NCBI GenBank assembly: GCA_017592665.1
Contig: JAGFNW010000002.1
Location: forward strand, 186,001-250,000
Reading direction: 5' to 3'
DNA: 64,000 nt
Source of the DNA: Streptosporangiaceae bacterium NEAU-GS5
GTDB taxonomy: Bacteria; Actinomycetota; Actinomycetes; Streptosporangiales; Streptosporangiaceae
Numbering within the stretch: position 1 is the first letter of the stretch; each line of letters starts with the position of its first letter. This document shows, in pieces, positions 1 to 10,734 of the stretch. The translations under genes were made by a program, and so were the position numbers. The notes below the pieces were generated by a model. The model worked only from the letters and a program-made list of their open reading frames with translations, ran no database searches and was not told where the DNA came from.

Positions 1-3000
1 GGCGAGATCCAGCACGTACGCGATGCCGCCCGACATGCCGGCCGCGAAGTTGCGCCCGATCGGGCCGAGCACGACCACGCGTCCGCCGGTCATGTATTCG
101 CAGCCGTGGTCGCCGACGCCCTCGACGATCGCGGTGGCGCCGGAGTTGCGCACGCAGAACCGCTCACCGACGGTGCCGCGGATGAACGCCTCGCCGGAGG
201 TGGCGCCGTAGAGGCCGACGTTTCCGGAGACGATGTGGCCGTCCAGGCGGTCGTTCTGCGGGCGCAGCGTGATCCGGCCGCCGGACAGGCCCTTGCCCAG
301 GTAGTCGTTGGCGTCGCCGACCAGCCGCAGGGTCACCCCGCGCGGCACGAAGGCGCCGAAGGAGTTGCCGCCCGTGCCGGTGAACGTCACGTCGATCGTG
401 TTGTCCGGCAGCCCCTTGCCGCCCCACTTGCGGGTCACGTGGTGGCCCAGCATGGTACCGACCGTACGGTTCACGTTGCGGATCGGGACGTCCAGGGTCA
501 CCCGGTCGCCCAGCTCCAGCGCGCCCTCGGCCAGCTGGATCAGCGTGTTGTCGAGCGCCTTGTCCAGGCCGTGGTCCTGCTCGACGACCCGGTGCATGGG
601 CGTGCCCTCGGGCAGTTCGGGCCGGTAGAGGATCGGCGACAGGTCGAGGCCCTCGGCCTTCCAGTGGTCGACCGCGGCGGTCACGTCGAGCATGTCGGCC
701 CGGCCGATGGCCTCGTCGAGCGAGCGCATCCCCAGCTCGGCCAGGTATTCGCGGACCTCCTGCGCGATGAACTCGAAGAAGTTGACCACGAACTCGGGCT
801 TGCCGGCGAACCGCTTGCGCAGTTCGGGGTTCTGCGTCGCCACGCCGACGGGGCAGGTGTCGAGGTGGCAGACCCGCATCATGACGCAGCCAGAGACGAC
901 CAGCGGCGCGGTGGCGAAGCCGAACTCCTCGGCGCCGAGCAGCGCCGCCACGACCACGTCGCGGCCGGTCTTGAGCTGGCCGTCGGTCTGCACGACGATC
1001 CGGTCGCGTAGGCCGTTGAGCAGCAGCGTCTGCTGGGTCTCGGCCAGGCCGAGCTCCCACGGCGTGCCGGCGTGCTTGAGCGAGGTGAGCGGCGAGGCGC
1101 CGGTGCCGCCGTCGTGGCCGGAGATGAGCACCACGTCGGCGTGGGCCTTGGACACGCCGGCCGCGACCGTGCCGACGCCGACCTCGGAGACCAGCTTCAC
1201 GTGGACGCGGGCCCGCGGGTTGGCGTTCTTCAGGTCGTGGATGAGCTGGGCCAGGTCTTCGATCGAGTAGATGTCGTGGTGCGGCGGCGGCGAGATGAGG
1301 CCGACGCCGGGGGTGGAGTGCCGGGTCTTGGCGATCCACGGGTAGACCTTGTGGCCGGGCAGCTGGCCGCCCTCGCCGGGCTTGGCGCCCTGCGCCATCT
1401 TGATCTGCAGGTCGTCGGCGTTGACCAGGTATTCGCTGGTCACGCCGAAGCGGCCGCTGGCCACCTGCTTGATGGCCGACCGGCGAGAGGGGTCGTAGAG
1501 CCGCTCGGGGTCCTCGCCGCCCTCACCGGTGTTGGACTTGGCGCCCAGCTGGTTCATGGCGATGGCCAGCGTCTCGTGCGCCTCCATGGAGATCGACCCG
1601 TACGACATGGCGCCGGTCGAGAACCGCTTGACGATCTCGGACACCGGCTCGACCTCATCGATCGGGATCGGGGCGGCGCCGGCGCGCAGCTTGAACAGGC
1701 CGCGCAGGGTCATCAGCGTCTCGGACTGGCCGTCGATCAGGGAGGTGTACTCCTTGAAGATCTCGTATCGCCGGGTCCGGGTGGCGTGCTGCAGCTTGAA
1801 CACGGTCGTCGGGTTGAACAGGTGCGGCTCGCCCTCGCGCCGCCACTGGTATTCGCCGCCGACCTCGAGCCTCCGGTGCGCGTTCTCGGCCCGCGGGTAG
1901 GCCTTGAGGTGCCGTTCGCGGCACTCGCGCGCCAGCACGTCGAAGCCGACGCCGCCGAGCCGGGAGGTCGTCCCGGTGAAGCACTGGTCGATCACCTCGG
2001 GCCCGAGGCCGAGCGCCTCGAAGATCTGCGCGCCCGTGTAGGAGGCGACCGTGGACACCCCCATCTTGGACATGACCTTCAGCACACCCTTGCCGTACGC
2101 CTTGAGCAGGTGGCGCACGCCCTTGGCGCCGAAGCCCATGTCCTCGACCGTCTCGATGGCGAGGTAAGGGTTGACGGCGCTCGCGCCGTAGCCGATGAGC
2201 AGCGCCATGTGGTGGCACTCGCGTGCCTCGCCCGTCTCGATCACCAGGCCGACCCTGGTCCGCGACTTCTCGCGGATGAGGTGGTGGTGCACCGCGCCCG
2301 TCAGCAGCAGCGACGGGATCGGGGCCTTCTCGGCGTTGGAGCCGCGGTCGGACAGCACGATGATCCGCGCGCCGTCCGCGATGGCCCGGGAGACCTCCTC
2401 GCGGATCTCCTGCAGCCGCCGGGTGAGCGCGTCGCCGCCGCCTCCGACGTGGAACAGGCCGGAGACCACGTACGGCTGGAAGCCGGGCAGCGCGCCCTCG
2501 TCGTTTATGTGGATGATCTTGGCGAGCTCGGCGTTGTCGAGCACCGGCTTGGGCAGGACCAGGCGGCGGCACGAGGCCGGGCCCGGGTCGAGCAGGTTGA
2601 CCTCGGGGCCGATGGTGGTCTGCAGCGAGGTGACCAGCTCTTCCCGGATCGCGTCCAGGGGCGGGTTGGTGACCTGCGCGAACAGCTGGCTGAAGTAGTC
2701 GAACAGCAGCCGTGGCTTGGCCGACAGGGCCGCGACGGGCGAGTCGGTGCCCATGGAGCCGATCGGCTCGACGCCGGTGGTGGCCATCGGGCCGAGGATG
2801 ATCCGCAGTTCCTCTTCGGTGTAGCCGAATGTCTGCTGCCGCTTGACCAGGGCCTCGTGCGTCGGGATCTCGCGCGAGCGCTCCGGCAGCTCCTCGAAAC
2901 GGACCAGCCCGGCGTGCAGCCACTCCTCGTACGGCTGGGCGGCGGCGAGGTCGGCCTTGATCTCGTCGTCCTCGATGATCCGGCCGCGGGCCGTGTCGAC

Positions 3001-4236
3001 GAGGAACATCTTGCCGGGCTGCAGGCGGCCCTTGCGCACCACGCGCTCGGGGTCGATGTCGGAAGAGAGCACGCCGGCCTCGGACGCCAGCACGACCAGG
3101 CCCTCGTCGGTCACCCAGAACCGGCCGGGCCGCAGGCCGTTGCGGTCGAGGACCGCGCCGACCAGCGTGCCGTCGGAGAACGAGATGGACGCCGGGCCGT
3201 CCCAGGCCTCCATCAGGGTCGAGTGGAACTCGTAGAAGGCGCGCCGCGCCGGCTCCATCTCGGTGTGGTTCTCCCAGGCCTCCGGGATCATCATGAGCAC
3301 CGCGTGCGGCAGCGAGCGGCCGCCGAGGTGAAGCAGCTCCAGGCACTCGTCGAAGGAGGCGGTGTCGGAGGCGTCCGGGTCGCAGATCGGGAACAGGCGC
3401 TCCATGTCGCCGCCGATCAGGCCGGTCTTGAGCAGCGCCTCGCGGGCGCGCATCCAGTTGCGGTTGCCCTTGACGGTGTTGATCTCGCCGTTGTGCGCGA
3501 CGTAGCGATAGGGGTGGGCCAGCGGCCACGACGGGAAGGTGTTGGTGGAGAACCGCGAGTGGACCAGCGCGATCGCGCTCACGTAGCGCTCGTCGGACAG
3601 GTCGGGGAAGAACGGCTCGACCTGCTGCGGGGTGAGCATGCCCTTGTAGACCACGGTCCGCGCGGACAGGGAGGCGAAGTAGACGTCGGCTTCGTGCTCG
3701 GCCCGCTTCCTGAACGGATAGACGGCCTGGTCGAGCTCGATGCCGGTCTTCTCCGGGACGGTGACGAAGAGCTGGGTGAAGTGCGGCATCACGGCCTTGG
3801 CGCTGGGGCCGGCGTTGGCCGTGCCGATCGGGACCTCGCGCCAGCCGAGGACGGTGACGCCCTCCTCATCGGCGATCTCCTCGATCAGCGCTCGCGCCGA
3901 GGCGCGGGCCTGTTCGTCCATCGGCAGGAACGCGATGCCGGTGGCGTACGCGCCGGGCGCCTCGGGAAGGTCGAACTCTGCGACGGCGCGGTAGAAGGCG
4001 TCCGGGATCTGGGTCAGGATGCCGGCGCCGTCTCCGGTGTCCGGTTCGCTCCCCCGTGCGCCCCGATGGTCGAGGTTGATAAGCGCGGTCAGTGCCTTCG
4101 CGACGATGTCGTGACTGCGGCGCCCATGGACGTCGGCCACCATTGCGACGCCACAGGCGTCGTGCTCGTTCGCGGGGTGGTAGAGGCCCTGAGGCGCGGG
4201 GAGATCCCCATTGAGACCAAGGCGGGCAGCAGGCAT
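1..4236 (-). CDS. gltB: Glutamate synthase (NADPH) large subunit, 3' end cut by window edge
   Basis: Makes two glutamates from glutamine and 2-oxoglutarate in the cytoplasm, with a GltD-type small subunit (not in the window). 1412 codons are present, and the family is about 1500 aa, so roughly 100 residues lie beyond the left edge. The start ATG has a GGGAG ribosome site. Cys28 in [11 protein letters not shown] is the expected mature N-terminal nucleophile after removal of a 27-aa propeptide. Further in are the NGEINT segment of the glutaminase domain and, near 852-895, the 3Fe-4S motif Cys-x5-Cys-x4-Cys ([12 protein letters not shown]). The last visible residues ([17 protein letters not shown]) belong to the C-terminal GXGXG domain. 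The frame holds from start to window edge. Confidence 0.97.
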   Translation of the reverse strand, partial: MPAARLGLNGDLPAPQGLYHPANEHDACGVAMVADVHGRRSHDIVAKALTALINLDHRGARGSEPDTGDGAGILTQIPDAFYRAVAEFDLPEAPGAYATGIAFLPMDEQARASARALIEEIADEEGVTVLGWREVPIGTANAGPSAKAVMPHFTQLFVTVPEKTGIELDQAVYPFRKRAEHEADVYFASLSARTVVYKGMLTPQQVEPFFPDLSDERYVSAIALVHSRFSTNTFPSWPLAHPYRYVAHNGEINTVKGNRNWMRAREALLKTGLIGGDMERLFPICDPDASDTASFDECLELLHLGGRSLPHAVLMMIPEAWENHTEMEPARRAFYEFHSTLMEAWDGPASISFSDGTLVGAVLDRNGLRPGRFWVTDEGLVVLASEAGVLSSDIDPERVVRKGRLQPGKMFLVDTARGRIIEDDEIKADLAAAQPYEEWLHAGLVRFEELPERSREIPTHEALVKRQQTFGYTEEELRIILGPMATTGVEPIGSMGTDSPVAALSAKPRLLFDYFSQLFAQVTNPPLDAIREELVTSLQTTIGPEVNLLDPGPASCRRLVLPKPVLDNAELAKIIHINDEGALPGFQPYVVSGLFHVGGGGDALTRRLQEIREEVSRAIADGARIIVLSDRGSNAEKAPIPSLLLTGAVHHHLIREKSRTRVGLVIETGEARECHHMALLIGYGASAVNPYLAIETVEDMGFGAKGVRHLLKAYGKGVLKVMSKMGVSTVASYTGAQIFEALGLGPEVIDQCFTGTTSRLGGVGFDVLARECRERHLKAYPRAENAHRRLEVGGEYQWRREGEPHLFNPTTVFKLQHATRTRRYEIFKEYTSLIDGQSETLMTLRGLFKLRAGAAPIPIDEVEPVSEIVKRFSTGAMSYGSISMEAHETLAIAMNQLGAKSNTGEGGEDPERLYDPSRRSAIKQVASGRFGVTSEYLVNADDLQIKMAQGAKPGEGGQLPGHKVYPWIAKTRHSTPGVGLISPPPHHDIYSIEDLAQLIHDLKNANPRARVHVKLVSEVGVGTVAAGVSKAHADVVLISGHDGGTGASPLTSLKHAGTPWELGLAETQQTLLLNGLRDRIVVQTDGQLKTGRDVVVAALLGAEEFGFATAPLVVSGCVMMRVCHLDTCPVGVATQNPELRKRFAGKPEFVVNFFEFIAQEVREYLAELGMRSLDEAIGRADMLDVTAAVDHWKAEGLDLSPILYRPELPEGTPMHRVVEQDHGLDKALDNTLIQLAEGALELGDRVTLDVPIRNVNRTVGTMLGHHVTRKWGGKGLPDNTIDVTFTGTGGNSFGAFVPRGVTLRLVGDANDYLGKGLSGGRITLRPQNDRLDGHIVSGNVGLYGATSGEAFIRGTVGERFCVRNSGATAIVEGVGDHGCEYMTGGRVVVLGPIGRNFAAGMSGGIAYVLDLA

Positions 4237-4382
4237 GTATTCACTCCCGTCGTCATCTTCTGCGTAGGACAGAGGGACGACGTTGGCCCTGCTGCAGTTG
4301 TGGGTGTTACGACATTACCGCACCGTGCCGGAATGGTCCCCACCGGCCGGCGTCGCGAACCCAAGCCCGTTCACACCGTCGT

Positions 4383-4395
4383 TACAGTGTGACGA
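4383..4395 (+). promoter_or_regulatory. -10 element and leaderless start of the BpsA-like gene
   Basis: TACAGT (4383-4388) ends 7 bases before the ATG at 4396, and no Shine-Dalgarno lies between. The transcript probably begins at the start codon. No good -35 is visible. Confidence 0.5.
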
Positions 4396-5880
4396 ATGGA
4401 TCTGGAGTCGGTGCGGCAAGCAGGCGTGGACGGCGTTCGCCTCCTCCGCGCGTCCGTCCTGTTGTCGGACGGCCGGTGGTGGACGCTCGCGGATCTGGTG
4501 CGCGAGACGGCGACGTCTCGCAGGACCATCGAGTCGCTGCTGCGGGAACTCCCCCTCGAGCATCGCGGCGAGCGTTTCAGAATCCCACCAGATCAGGCTA
4601 GAGAGTACAACACCGGGACGCTAGCCGATATTTCGGATCCGGTGGCACATCTCACACCGGACTACGCGGAAGCCCTGAAACGCCTCGACGGGCTCATCGC
4701 GGCCGGACCGCGTGGCCGGCAGGCCCTCGACCACGTCGCGGCCACCCCCGACACGGTCCTGCGCCGGGCGCTGCTGCTCGGCGCCCGCTTCCGGCTCGAC
4801 GGGGCCCGGCTGCTGTGCGTCGGAGACCATGATCTCACCTCGCTCGCCGTCCGGATGATCCACCCCCACGTCGAGGTCACCGTCGTCGACGTCGACGAGC
4901 GGATCCTGGCCCACATCGACGCCGCCGGCCTCGGTGTGCGCACGCTATGGGCCGACCTACGACTCGGTCTGGCGCCCTCCGCGCGCGGCTGGGCCGATCT
5001 GGCCATCACCGATCCGCCCTATACCGCGGCCGGGGTCGGCCTGTTCACGGGCCGCGCCGCCGAAGGTCTCCGCGACCGCGACCAGGGCCGGATCCTCCTC
5101 GCGTACGGAGCCTCCGAGCGGACCCCGGCGCTGGCGCTGAAGGTCCAGTCGGCGCTCCATGACCTCAACCTGCTGAATGAGGCCATATTTCCGGACTTCA
5201 ACCGCTACTACGGGGCCGAGGCCATCGGAAGCGCGGCCGACCTCTACGTCCTGCGGCCCACCGCCAAGACATGGCCCGCCGTGGCCGCCAGGATCGACGG
5301 CCTGGCCACCGCCATCTACACGCAGGGCCCCCAGGCCGTCGAATCAGCTCCCGCGGCCGAGCACCGCCTGCCGGAAGACGCCGAATACGACCTGCTGGTC
5401 GGCGACTGGGCACGCGACACGCTGCCGAGGGTCCCCCGGGTCCGGCTGTCGACCTGGCTCGCCAAGCCGTACGCGAGCGACCCCGAGCGGGTGGCCATAG
5501 CCGTGCCGGCCGGATTGGAGACGGCCATCCCCCGCCTCCTGCTGGCCACCCGGGCCCGCCACATCACGGCCTGCACGCAGGCCCCCCCGCCCACCCCGCC
5601 CGCCTACCTGTCCACCGTCTACGCCCTGACCGTCAAAGGAACCACGATCGAGGCGTCCCGCCGCCCGCCCGCCCCCGGCGACCTCGTCCGGAAGATCCTC
5701 GACAACGCGCACGGCAAGGCGGCCAACACCTGGCGTGAAGGGCTCACATCGGCCCGTGGACTGACGAAGAACCAGGCCAGGGCCCTCGTGCCCGAGTGGG
5801 CCGCAGCGGCCGTCCTGGAGCTGCCAGAGCACCGCCTGGAAGGCCTCCAGGCATCCGTGGAGGCCACGCTGAGCGGTTAG
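4396..5880 (+). CDS. N4-bis(aminopropyl)spermidine synthase (BpsA)-like protein
   Basis: 494 aa. Residues 26-67 read as a winged helix-turn-helix (LADLVRETATSRRTIESLL), as at the N-terminus of archaeal BpsA. A Rossmann aminopropyltransferase core follows: GDHD at 143-146, VDVDE at 164-168 and TDPPYT at 205-210. These are the acidic and DPPY motifs used by BpsA to bind decarboxylated SAM and polyamine. In thermophiles BpsA adds two aminopropyl groups to spermidine; here the substrate is unproved. The C-terminal 180 residues are an extension I cannot assign. It diverges from gltB, and its 3' end overlaps the convergent membrane gene by 4 bases. Alternative: another DNA- or amine-modifying SAM enzyme. 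Confidence 0.8.
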   Translation: MDLESVRQAGVDGVRLLRASVLLSDGRWWTLADLVRETATSRRTIESLLRELPLEHRGERFRIPPDQAREYNTGTLADISDPVAHLTPDYAEALKRLDGLIAAGPRGRQALDHVAATPDTVLRRALLLGARFRLDGARLLCVGDHDLTSLAVRMIHPHVEVTVVDVDERILAHIDAAGLGVRTLWADLRLGLAPSARGWADLAITDPPYTAAGVGLFTGRAAEGLRDRDQGRILLAYGASERTPALALKVQSALHDLNLLNEAIFPDFNRYYGAEAIGSAADLYVLRPTAKTWPAVAARIDGLATAIYTQGPQAVESAPAAEHRLPEDAEYDLLVGDWARDTLPRVPRVRLSTWLAKPYASDPERVAIAVPAGLETAIPRLLLATRARHITACTQAPPPTPPAYLSTVYALTVKGTTIEASRRPPAPGDLVRKILDNAHGKAANTWREGLTSARGLTKNQARALVPEWAAAAVLELPEHRLEGLQASVEATLSG

Positions 5881-6473
5881 ATATTTCGGATGGGGGCCGG
5901 GAGTCTCGGCAGCGTACGGGCGAGGACGACGCCGAACGCCAGTTGGAAGAGCACCTGCCCCTGCAACAGGAACCCTTCGGCCCGCAGCACGTAGATCGCG
6001 CAGATGACCCCTCCGCCCAGCTGGAACAGCCAGAACGCGGCCGACAGGGGGTCGCCGCCGGCCCACGCCACGAGCCGGGCGGCCAGCACGAGCTGGATGA
6101 CGAACAGCGACGCTCCAAGCGCGCGGTGAGTCCACGCCAGCACATTTTCCGCGTAGTCGGGTGTGACCACGAGACCGGCTGTGAGCAACCCGAACGCGTC
6201 GGCCGCCTGCCGTGCGCGGGCCGGTGCCGGGGTCGCGGGGGCCGCCGCGCGTAGCGCCCGCCGGGTGAACAGCGCGCACCCGAGCACGCCCACGGCATAG
6301 GGAACGACGGTCAGCCAGTGGATGCCGAAGAAGCTGAACCCCTTGTTCGCGCCGAGCCCGGCCGGGACCAGGGCCACGCACACGACCAGCCCGCCGAAAA
6401 GCAGAATCTGGCCGCTGACGACATCCAGCACCGCTCGGCTCGGCCACCCGGCCGGAACTGTCGCGTCGTCCAT
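5877..6473 (-). CDS. Conserved membrane protein, unknown function
   Basis: 198 aa with about six hydrophobic segments (for example near residues 20-40, 48-66, 90-105, 115-135, 145-160 and 168-185). It has no charged catalytic motif. The start ATG has a strong GGAGGGG site 5 bases upstream. The gene is convergent with the BpsA-like gene, with stop codons overlapping. I do not recognise a family. Confidence 0.75.
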   Translation of the reverse strand: MDDATVPAGWPSRAVLDVVSGQILLFGGLVVCVALVPAGLGANKGFSFFGIHWLTVVPYAVGVLGCALFTRRALRAAAPATPAPARARQAADAFGLLTAGLVVTPDYAENVLAWTHRALGASLFVIQLVLAARLVAWAGGDPLSAAFWLFQLGGGVICAIYVLRAEGFLLQGQVLFQLAFGVVLARTLPRLPAPIRNI

Positions 6474-6509
6474 CGCGGCCCCTCCTGCCCCGAGCCTACC
6501 TCCGCTGGA

Positions 6510-7487
6510 TCAAGGGCTGATGGAGGGCTTGGGCGAGGTGGGCGGCGCCTCCGAGGGCTGCGCCGTGGACTGGCCGGACGGCGCGGGCGCGACCCGGATG
6601 GGCTGCACGCCGCTGACCGTGACGATCCGCTTGAACAGCGCCTTCTCCACGTCGCGCATGGCGAGCGTGACCGAGACGAAGTCGTCGGCCGCGGTCGGCT
6701 CGGCGCCGTCGACCCGGCCCACCCACACCAGCCCGGCGTAGTGGCCCATGGCCTGCCCGCTCGCCTCGCTGTAACCATTGAACGCGGCCTTGTCCGAGGT
6801 CAGCGGCACCGTCCAGGCCCCGCGGTGCAGCGTCGCGAGCTCGTGGACGACCTCGTCGGCCGACTGCTGGTCGGCCAGGTTGAACAGGGTGTATTGGGCG
6901 ACGTAGGTGCCGTCGACGCTCGCGTAGAGGCCGCGCACGGCCTGGGTGCAGCCGCCGTCGGACAGCAGCTCGATCAGGCCCTCGCCCCAGACGGCCGAGG
7001 CGCAGGACGTGTCGAGCTTGGTCGCCACCCGGCGGAGCGTGAGCGGCTGCTGCGCGACCGCCGGCGACGCGGTCGCGGTCGGCTGCGGCGACGGCGAGGC
7101 GGCGGGCTGCCGGACGGGCGAGACGACGCGCAGGCTCTTCGCGCCGAAGATCTCGGCGACGGTCAGCGCCGGCGCGTCGGCCTTGCGGTCGGCGATCGGC
7201 CCGAACTCCTTCAACGACGGCCATCCCTGATAGGTGACCGGGCGAGGATGGCCGAGCACGTCGTTCTCGGGCAGCCCGGCCGGCGGGTTGGAACCGCCGA
7301 TCCAGTTGACCACGAGCGTGAGCCCGAACGCCGCGGCCAGCACGGCGACGACGACGCCGATCACGACGACGATCCGCTGCTGTCCTCCGGACAGGCCGAG
7401 CTCGGACAGCGTGTCGCTGCTCCACGAGGACCGCCGCTTGCGCTTGGCGGCCGTGCTCACGCCGGTGCCCGTGCCGGTGCTCGTCAT
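6510..7487 (-). CDS. Membrane-anchored extracytoplasmic protein, unknown function
   Basis: 325 aa from the ATG that overlaps the upstream VIT gene's stop (ATGA); a longer reading would run through that gene and is rejected. It has a short Lys/Arg-rich cytoplasmic N-terminus (AAKRKRRS), one transmembrane helix (IVVVIGVVVAVLAAAFGLTLVV), then an outside domain of about 250 residues and a Pro/Ser-rich tail. A linker rich in Pro, Ala and Ser splits the outer region. Two cysteines (CASAV and GGCTQ) could form a disulfide. Similar proteins occur beside VIT genes in actinomycetes; the role is unknown. Confidence 0.8.
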   Translation of the reverse strand: MTSTGTGTGVSTAAKRKRRSSWSSDTLSELGLSGGQQRIVVVIGVVVAVLAAAFGLTLVVNWIGGSNPPAGLPENDVLGHPRPVTYQGWPSLKEFGPIADRKADAPALTVAEIFGAKSLRVVSPVRQPAASPSPQPTATASPAVAQQPLTLRRVATKLDTSCASAVWGEGLIELLSDGGCTQAVRGLYASVDGTYVAQYTLFNLADQQSADEVVHELATLHRGAWTVPLTSDKAAFNGYSEASGQAMGHYAGLVWVGRVDGAEPTAADDFVSVTLAMRDVEKALFKRIVTVSGVQPIRVAPAPSGQSTAQPSEAPPTSPKPSISP

Positions 7488-8227
7488 AGGCCGCTCGCGC
7501 CGATCAGGGAGCCGAGGCCCCAGGTCAACCCGGCCGCGACCAGGCCCACGACCAGCTGCCGGAGCCCGCTGAACCACCACGGCCGCGCCGTGACCCTGGC
7601 CACCACCACGCCCGCCGAGAACAGGGCCGCCGCCGACAGCCCGGCCGACAGCCACAGGCCGCGCACGCCGAGCAGGTAGGGCAGCAGCGGGATGAGCGCC
7701 CCCACCGCGAACGACAGGAACGACGACCCCGCGGCCAGCACCGGCGACGGCAGGCCGCCCGGCGACACTCCGAGCTCGGCCATGGTGTGCACCTGCAATG
7801 CCTGGTCGGGGTCGCGCGAGATCTGCCGCGCCACCTCCTTGGCCGTCTCGGGGTCGACGCCGCGGCTGACGTAGAGCTGGGCCAGCTCGTCTTCCTCGTC
7901 CTCGGGATTGCGGGCCAGTTCGCGGCGCTCGACGTCGATCTCGGCCTGCGCCAGCTCACGCTGGCTGGCGACCGAGACGTATTCGCCGCCGGCCATGGAG
8001 AACGCGCCGGCCGCGAGGCCGGCCGCACCGGCCAGCGAGATGACGGTCGTGTCGGACGTGCCGCCCGCCACGCCCGCGATGAGCGCGAAGTTGGACACGA
8101 GCCCATCCATGGCGCCGAAGACGGCCGGCCTGAGCCAGCCGCCTGTCACGTCGCGGTGCTGGTGATGAACCTCGGCGCGAGCCCGAGCCTGGTCAGGCCC
8201 CGGCGTCCCCCCGACGCCGTCGCTCAT
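7484..8227 (-). CDS. VIT1/CCC1-family membrane transporter
   Basis: 247 aa. The N-terminus reads GAMDGLVSNFALIAGVAGG, the family's first helix, followed by a small-residue helix AAGAFSMAGGEYVSVASQRE. A hydrophilic acidic stretch (about 90-150) corresponds to the cytoplasmic metal-binding helices, and three C-terminal membrane segments close the protein. Homologues move Fe2+ or Mn2+ out of the cytosol; the metal here is not shown by sequence. Start and stop overlap lgt and the next gene by 4 bases each, so the three are likely cotranslated. Confidence 0.9.
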   Translation of the reverse strand: MSDGVGGTPGPDQARARAEVHHQHRDVTGGWLRPAVFGAMDGLVSNFALIAGVAGGTSDTTVISLAGAAGLAAGAFSMAGGEYVSVASQRELAQAEIDVERRELARNPEDEEDELAQLYVSRGVDPETAKEVARQISRDPDQALQVHTMAELGVSPGGLPSPVLAAGSSFLSFAVGALIPLLPYLLGVRGLWLSAGLSAAALFSAGVVVARVTARPWWFSGLRQLVVGLVAAGLTWGLGSLIGASGL

Positions 8228-9207
8228 CGCGGCCGGGCCTCCTGGTCTTCCTGCTCGGCCGTTCTCTCTTCTGACTCTTCGTCCGTCGCGGGCTCGTGCG
8301 GCTCGATCTCCCCGTCACCGGCCTCGCCGGACTCCGCCTCGCCGGAGGCGGCCTGTTCGGAAGGCGGCTCGCCGTCCGCGACGGGCACCCCGAGCGGCTC
8401 CTCGCCCTGCCGGTTTCGCGTGATCCAGATGTACGCCACGGCCAGCACGAAGATGACGATCGACGTCCACTGGTTGAGGCGCAGCCCCCAGATGTGGTGG
8501 GCCGGATCGACCCGCAGGCCCTCGATCCAGAACCGGCCGACTGTGTAACCCGCGACGTACAGCGCGAAGAGGCGGCCGTGCCGCAGGCTGAACCGGCGGC
8601 CGGCGAGGATGAGCACCCCGGCCAGCGCCAGATCCCACAGGGACTCGTAGAGGAACGTCGGGTGATAGAGGCTGACCCCGGGGATGGTGCCGGGGCGGCC
8701 CGGATCGATCTCCAGGCCCCACGGCAGGTCGGTCGGGCCGCCGAACAACTCCTGGTTGAAGTAGTTGCCCCAGCGGCCGATCGCCTGCGCCACCGCGACC
8801 GCGGGCGCCAGAGTGTCGGCCACCGCGGTGAAGGAGATGCCCTTGCGGCGACAGGCGATCCACACGCCGACCGCGCCCAGGGCGATGGCGCCCCAGATGC
8901 CGAGGCCGCCCTCCCAGATATAGAGCACGTCGATCGGCCGCTTCTCGGCGGAGGCGCCGAAGTAGAGCTGCCAGTCGGTCATGACGTGATAAAGCCGACC
9001 GCCGACCAGGCCGAACGGCACGGCCCAGACGGCGAGGTCGGTGATCGTGCCGGGCGCGCCACCGCGGGCGCGCCAGCGGCGCTCGCCGATCCAGACGGCG
9101 ACGATGACGCCGAGCACGATGCACAAGGCGTAGGCCCGGAGGGGAATGGGACCGAGGTACCACACCCCCTGCGACGGGCTCGGAATAGACGCGAGGGGCA
9201 TGGTCAC
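8224..9207 (-). CDS. lgt: Prolipoprotein diacylglyceryl transferase
   Basis: Transfers diacylglycerol from phosphatidylglycerol to the lipobox cysteine of prelipoproteins, the first step of lipoprotein maturation; lspA near 59.4 kb does the second. 327 aa with seven membrane segments. The Lgt signature QAIGRWGNYFNQELFG and the downstream YHPTFLYESLWDL are intact. A C-terminal tail of about 55 residues rich in Glu and Asp, common in actinobacterial Lgt, extends beyond the last helix. A start two codons downstream (MPLAS) is equally possible. Its stop overlaps the VIT start (ATGA). Confidence 0.96.
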   Translation of the reverse strand: MTMPLASIPSPSQGVWYLGPIPLRAYALCIVLGVIVAVWIGERRWRARGGAPGTITDLAVWAVPFGLVGGRLYHVMTDWQLYFGASAEKRPIDVLYIWEGGLGIWGAIALGAVGVWIACRRKGISFTAVADTLAPAVAVAQAIGRWGNYFNQELFGGPTDLPWGLEIDPGRPGTIPGVSLYHPTFLYESLWDLALAGVLILAGRRFSLRHGRLFALYVAGYTVGRFWIEGLRVDPAHHIWGLRLNQWTSIVIFVLAVAYIWITRNRQGEEPLGVPVADGEPPSEQAASGEAESGEAGDGEIEPHEPATDEESEERTAEQEDQEARPR

Positions 9208-9219
9208 TGACGTTACCGC

Positions 9220-9972
9220 CTATTTGGCGGCGTCGAGAACGGCCTGGCGAAGCTTGGCAGGCACGAACACCACGTTGTTGGAGATTTCCGTGCCGTTCAG
9301 CAGCACGGTGGGCGTGCCCCTGAGCTTGCCTGTGGAAAGAACCGACGCCGAGTAGCTCTGCTGGGCCGCCGCGTACTTCTGGGAGGTGACGCAGGATTCG
9401 AAGTCGGCGCCGGTGACGCCCACCTCGTGGCCCCAGGCCACCAGATCGTCGAGGGCGAAGCCGGTCACGCTCTCATCGGGCTGGTCGGCGAACAGCTTGT
9501 CGTGGTAGGCCGACCACTTGGCGCCGTCGGTGACGCAGCGGGAGGCCGCGCCGGCGCGCATCGAATTGCCCCTGCGCGGCTCGTCACGGAAAATCGTCAG
9601 CGGGTGGTAGATCACCTTGACCTTGCCCTCGGAGGCCAGGTTCTTGATGGTCTGGCCGCTGGTCTCCTCCATCGACTTGCAGACGGGGCACTGGAAATCC
9701 TCGTAGACGTCGAGGACGGGCTTGGTCACCCCCGCCTTGGCCATGGTCACCGAGCCCTCGGGGTCGACGGTGATGGGCGCCAGGCCGGCGCCGCTGGCCA
9801 CCTCCGACTGGCTGCGCGAGGCCGAATACCATGCGACGCCGCCGACGGCGGCCACCGCCACCAGCACGACGGTCACGATCGTCATCAGGCGCTTGCGCTG
9901 CTCCTGCTTGCGCACCGCCTCCCGCTGCGCGGCCACGCGCTCACGGGCGGTGGCGTGCTCGGCCCTACCCAT
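9220..9972 (-). CDS. Membrane-anchored DsbA-like thiol-disulfide oxidoreductase
   Basis: 250 aa: charged N-terminal helix, one transmembrane segment (about 30-50), then an outside thioredoxin-fold domain. Active site Cys95-Pro-Val-Cys98 in DFQCPVCKS and the cis-Pro loop GTPTVLLNG are present, so it should be redox active. Two more cysteines (SRC, ESC) may pair. It lies 12 bases after the MauE/DoxX-like gene. A membrane thiol carrier next to a DsbA domain suggests that the pair oxidises or isomerises exported protein thiols, with MauE/DoxX in the role VKOR or DsbB plays elsewhere (inference). Confidence 0.9.
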   Translation of the reverse strand: MGRAEHATARERVAAQREAVRKQEQRKRLMTIVTVVLVAVAAVGGVAWYSASRSQSEVASGAGLAPITVDPEGSVTMAKAGVTKPVLDVYEDFQCPVCKSMEETSGQTIKNLASEGKVKVIYHPLTIFRDEPRRGNSMRAGAASRCVTDGAKWSAYHDKLFADQPDESVTGFALDDLVAWGHEVGVTGADFESCVTSQKYAAAQQSYSASVLSTGKLRGTPTVLLNGTEISNNVVFVPAKLRQAVLDAAK

Positions 9973-9984
9973 CAGTGGTTCTCC

Positions 9985-10587
9985 TTACGCTCCATCCCGG
10001 GTGGCCGCGTGTGCCCGGCCCGGGTCGTCGTCCGTGTCGTCGCCTGGGTCGCCCGGGTCGTCGTAACCCGCGTCGGAAGCCGGTCGCGTGAGGCCGAGGG
10101 CCGAGTCGAGCGCGAGGCGCCCGGGCCCGAAGCGGACGGTCCACAGCGCGACGGCCACCAGGCCCACGTCACGCAGGATCTCCCACAGGTAACCCGGGTC
10201 CTGGTCGGCGCCGAGCGCGCCACCGCCGCCGAAGCAGCCGCAGTCGATGCGCAGCCCGCGCGCCCACGCCGAGGCGATGCCGATGACGAAGGCCAGCATG
10301 AGCAGCCCTCCGATGATCGCCGCGGCGCGCGTGAGCAGACCGAGGACAAGCAACACCCCAACCACGATTTCGACAACCGGCAGGCCATAGCCCACGGCCG
10401 AGGCGACCCCGTCCGGCAGCAGGCGATAAGCCTTGACGGCCTCCACCGACAGCGCGGGAGCGCTCATCTTCAGCCAGCCGGCCACGATGAGCACGCCGCC
10501 CAGCAGGCACCGGGCGACCGTCGTCACCCAGGGTATCGCCGAATGCGCGCCGCGTGACCAGTCCGGCGCGCCCGCCACCTTCGCCAT
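9985..10587 (-). CDS. MauE/DoxX-family redox membrane protein
   Basis: 200 aa from ATG 10587, chosen because GAGGGG sits 5 bases upstream; a longer reading to 10629 lacks a site. Four membrane helices carry the family pattern: GGVLIVAGWLKM in helix 1, GYGLPVVEIVVGVLLVLGL in the second, then the redox pair Cys-Gly-Cys in RIDCGCFGGGG. The C-terminus is Asp/Pro-rich and cytoplasmic. Family members (MauE, DoxX) assist disulfide formation. It is followed directly by the DsbA-like gene. Confidence 0.88.
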   Translation of the reverse strand: MAKVAGAPDWSRGAHSAIPWVTTVARCLLGGVLIVAGWLKMSAPALSVEAVKAYRLLPDGVASAVGYGLPVVEIVVGVLLVLGLLTRAAAIIGGLLMLAFVIGIASAWARGLRIDCGCFGGGGALGADQDPGYLWEILRDVGLVAVALWTVRFGPGRLALDSALGLTRPASDAGYDDPGDPGDDTDDDPGRAHAATRDGA

Positions 10588-10734
10588 CGTCCCCTCGTCC
10601 CAGATCGGGTTCCCCGTGACGCGGCACACCCGCCGCGTTCGGACACCCTACTGGTCCAGCTCATCACATCCGCGATAAGCCGCGCGTCAGGGCACGCCCA
10701 GGCCAGGGCTCGATGATCTAGTGCGGCACATGAC

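Noticed and set aside
1072-4392. 1106-aa open frame on the plus strand opposite gltB
   Set aside because: Antisense shadow caused by high GC; gltB has intact motifs in the other strand and the frame resembles no protein.
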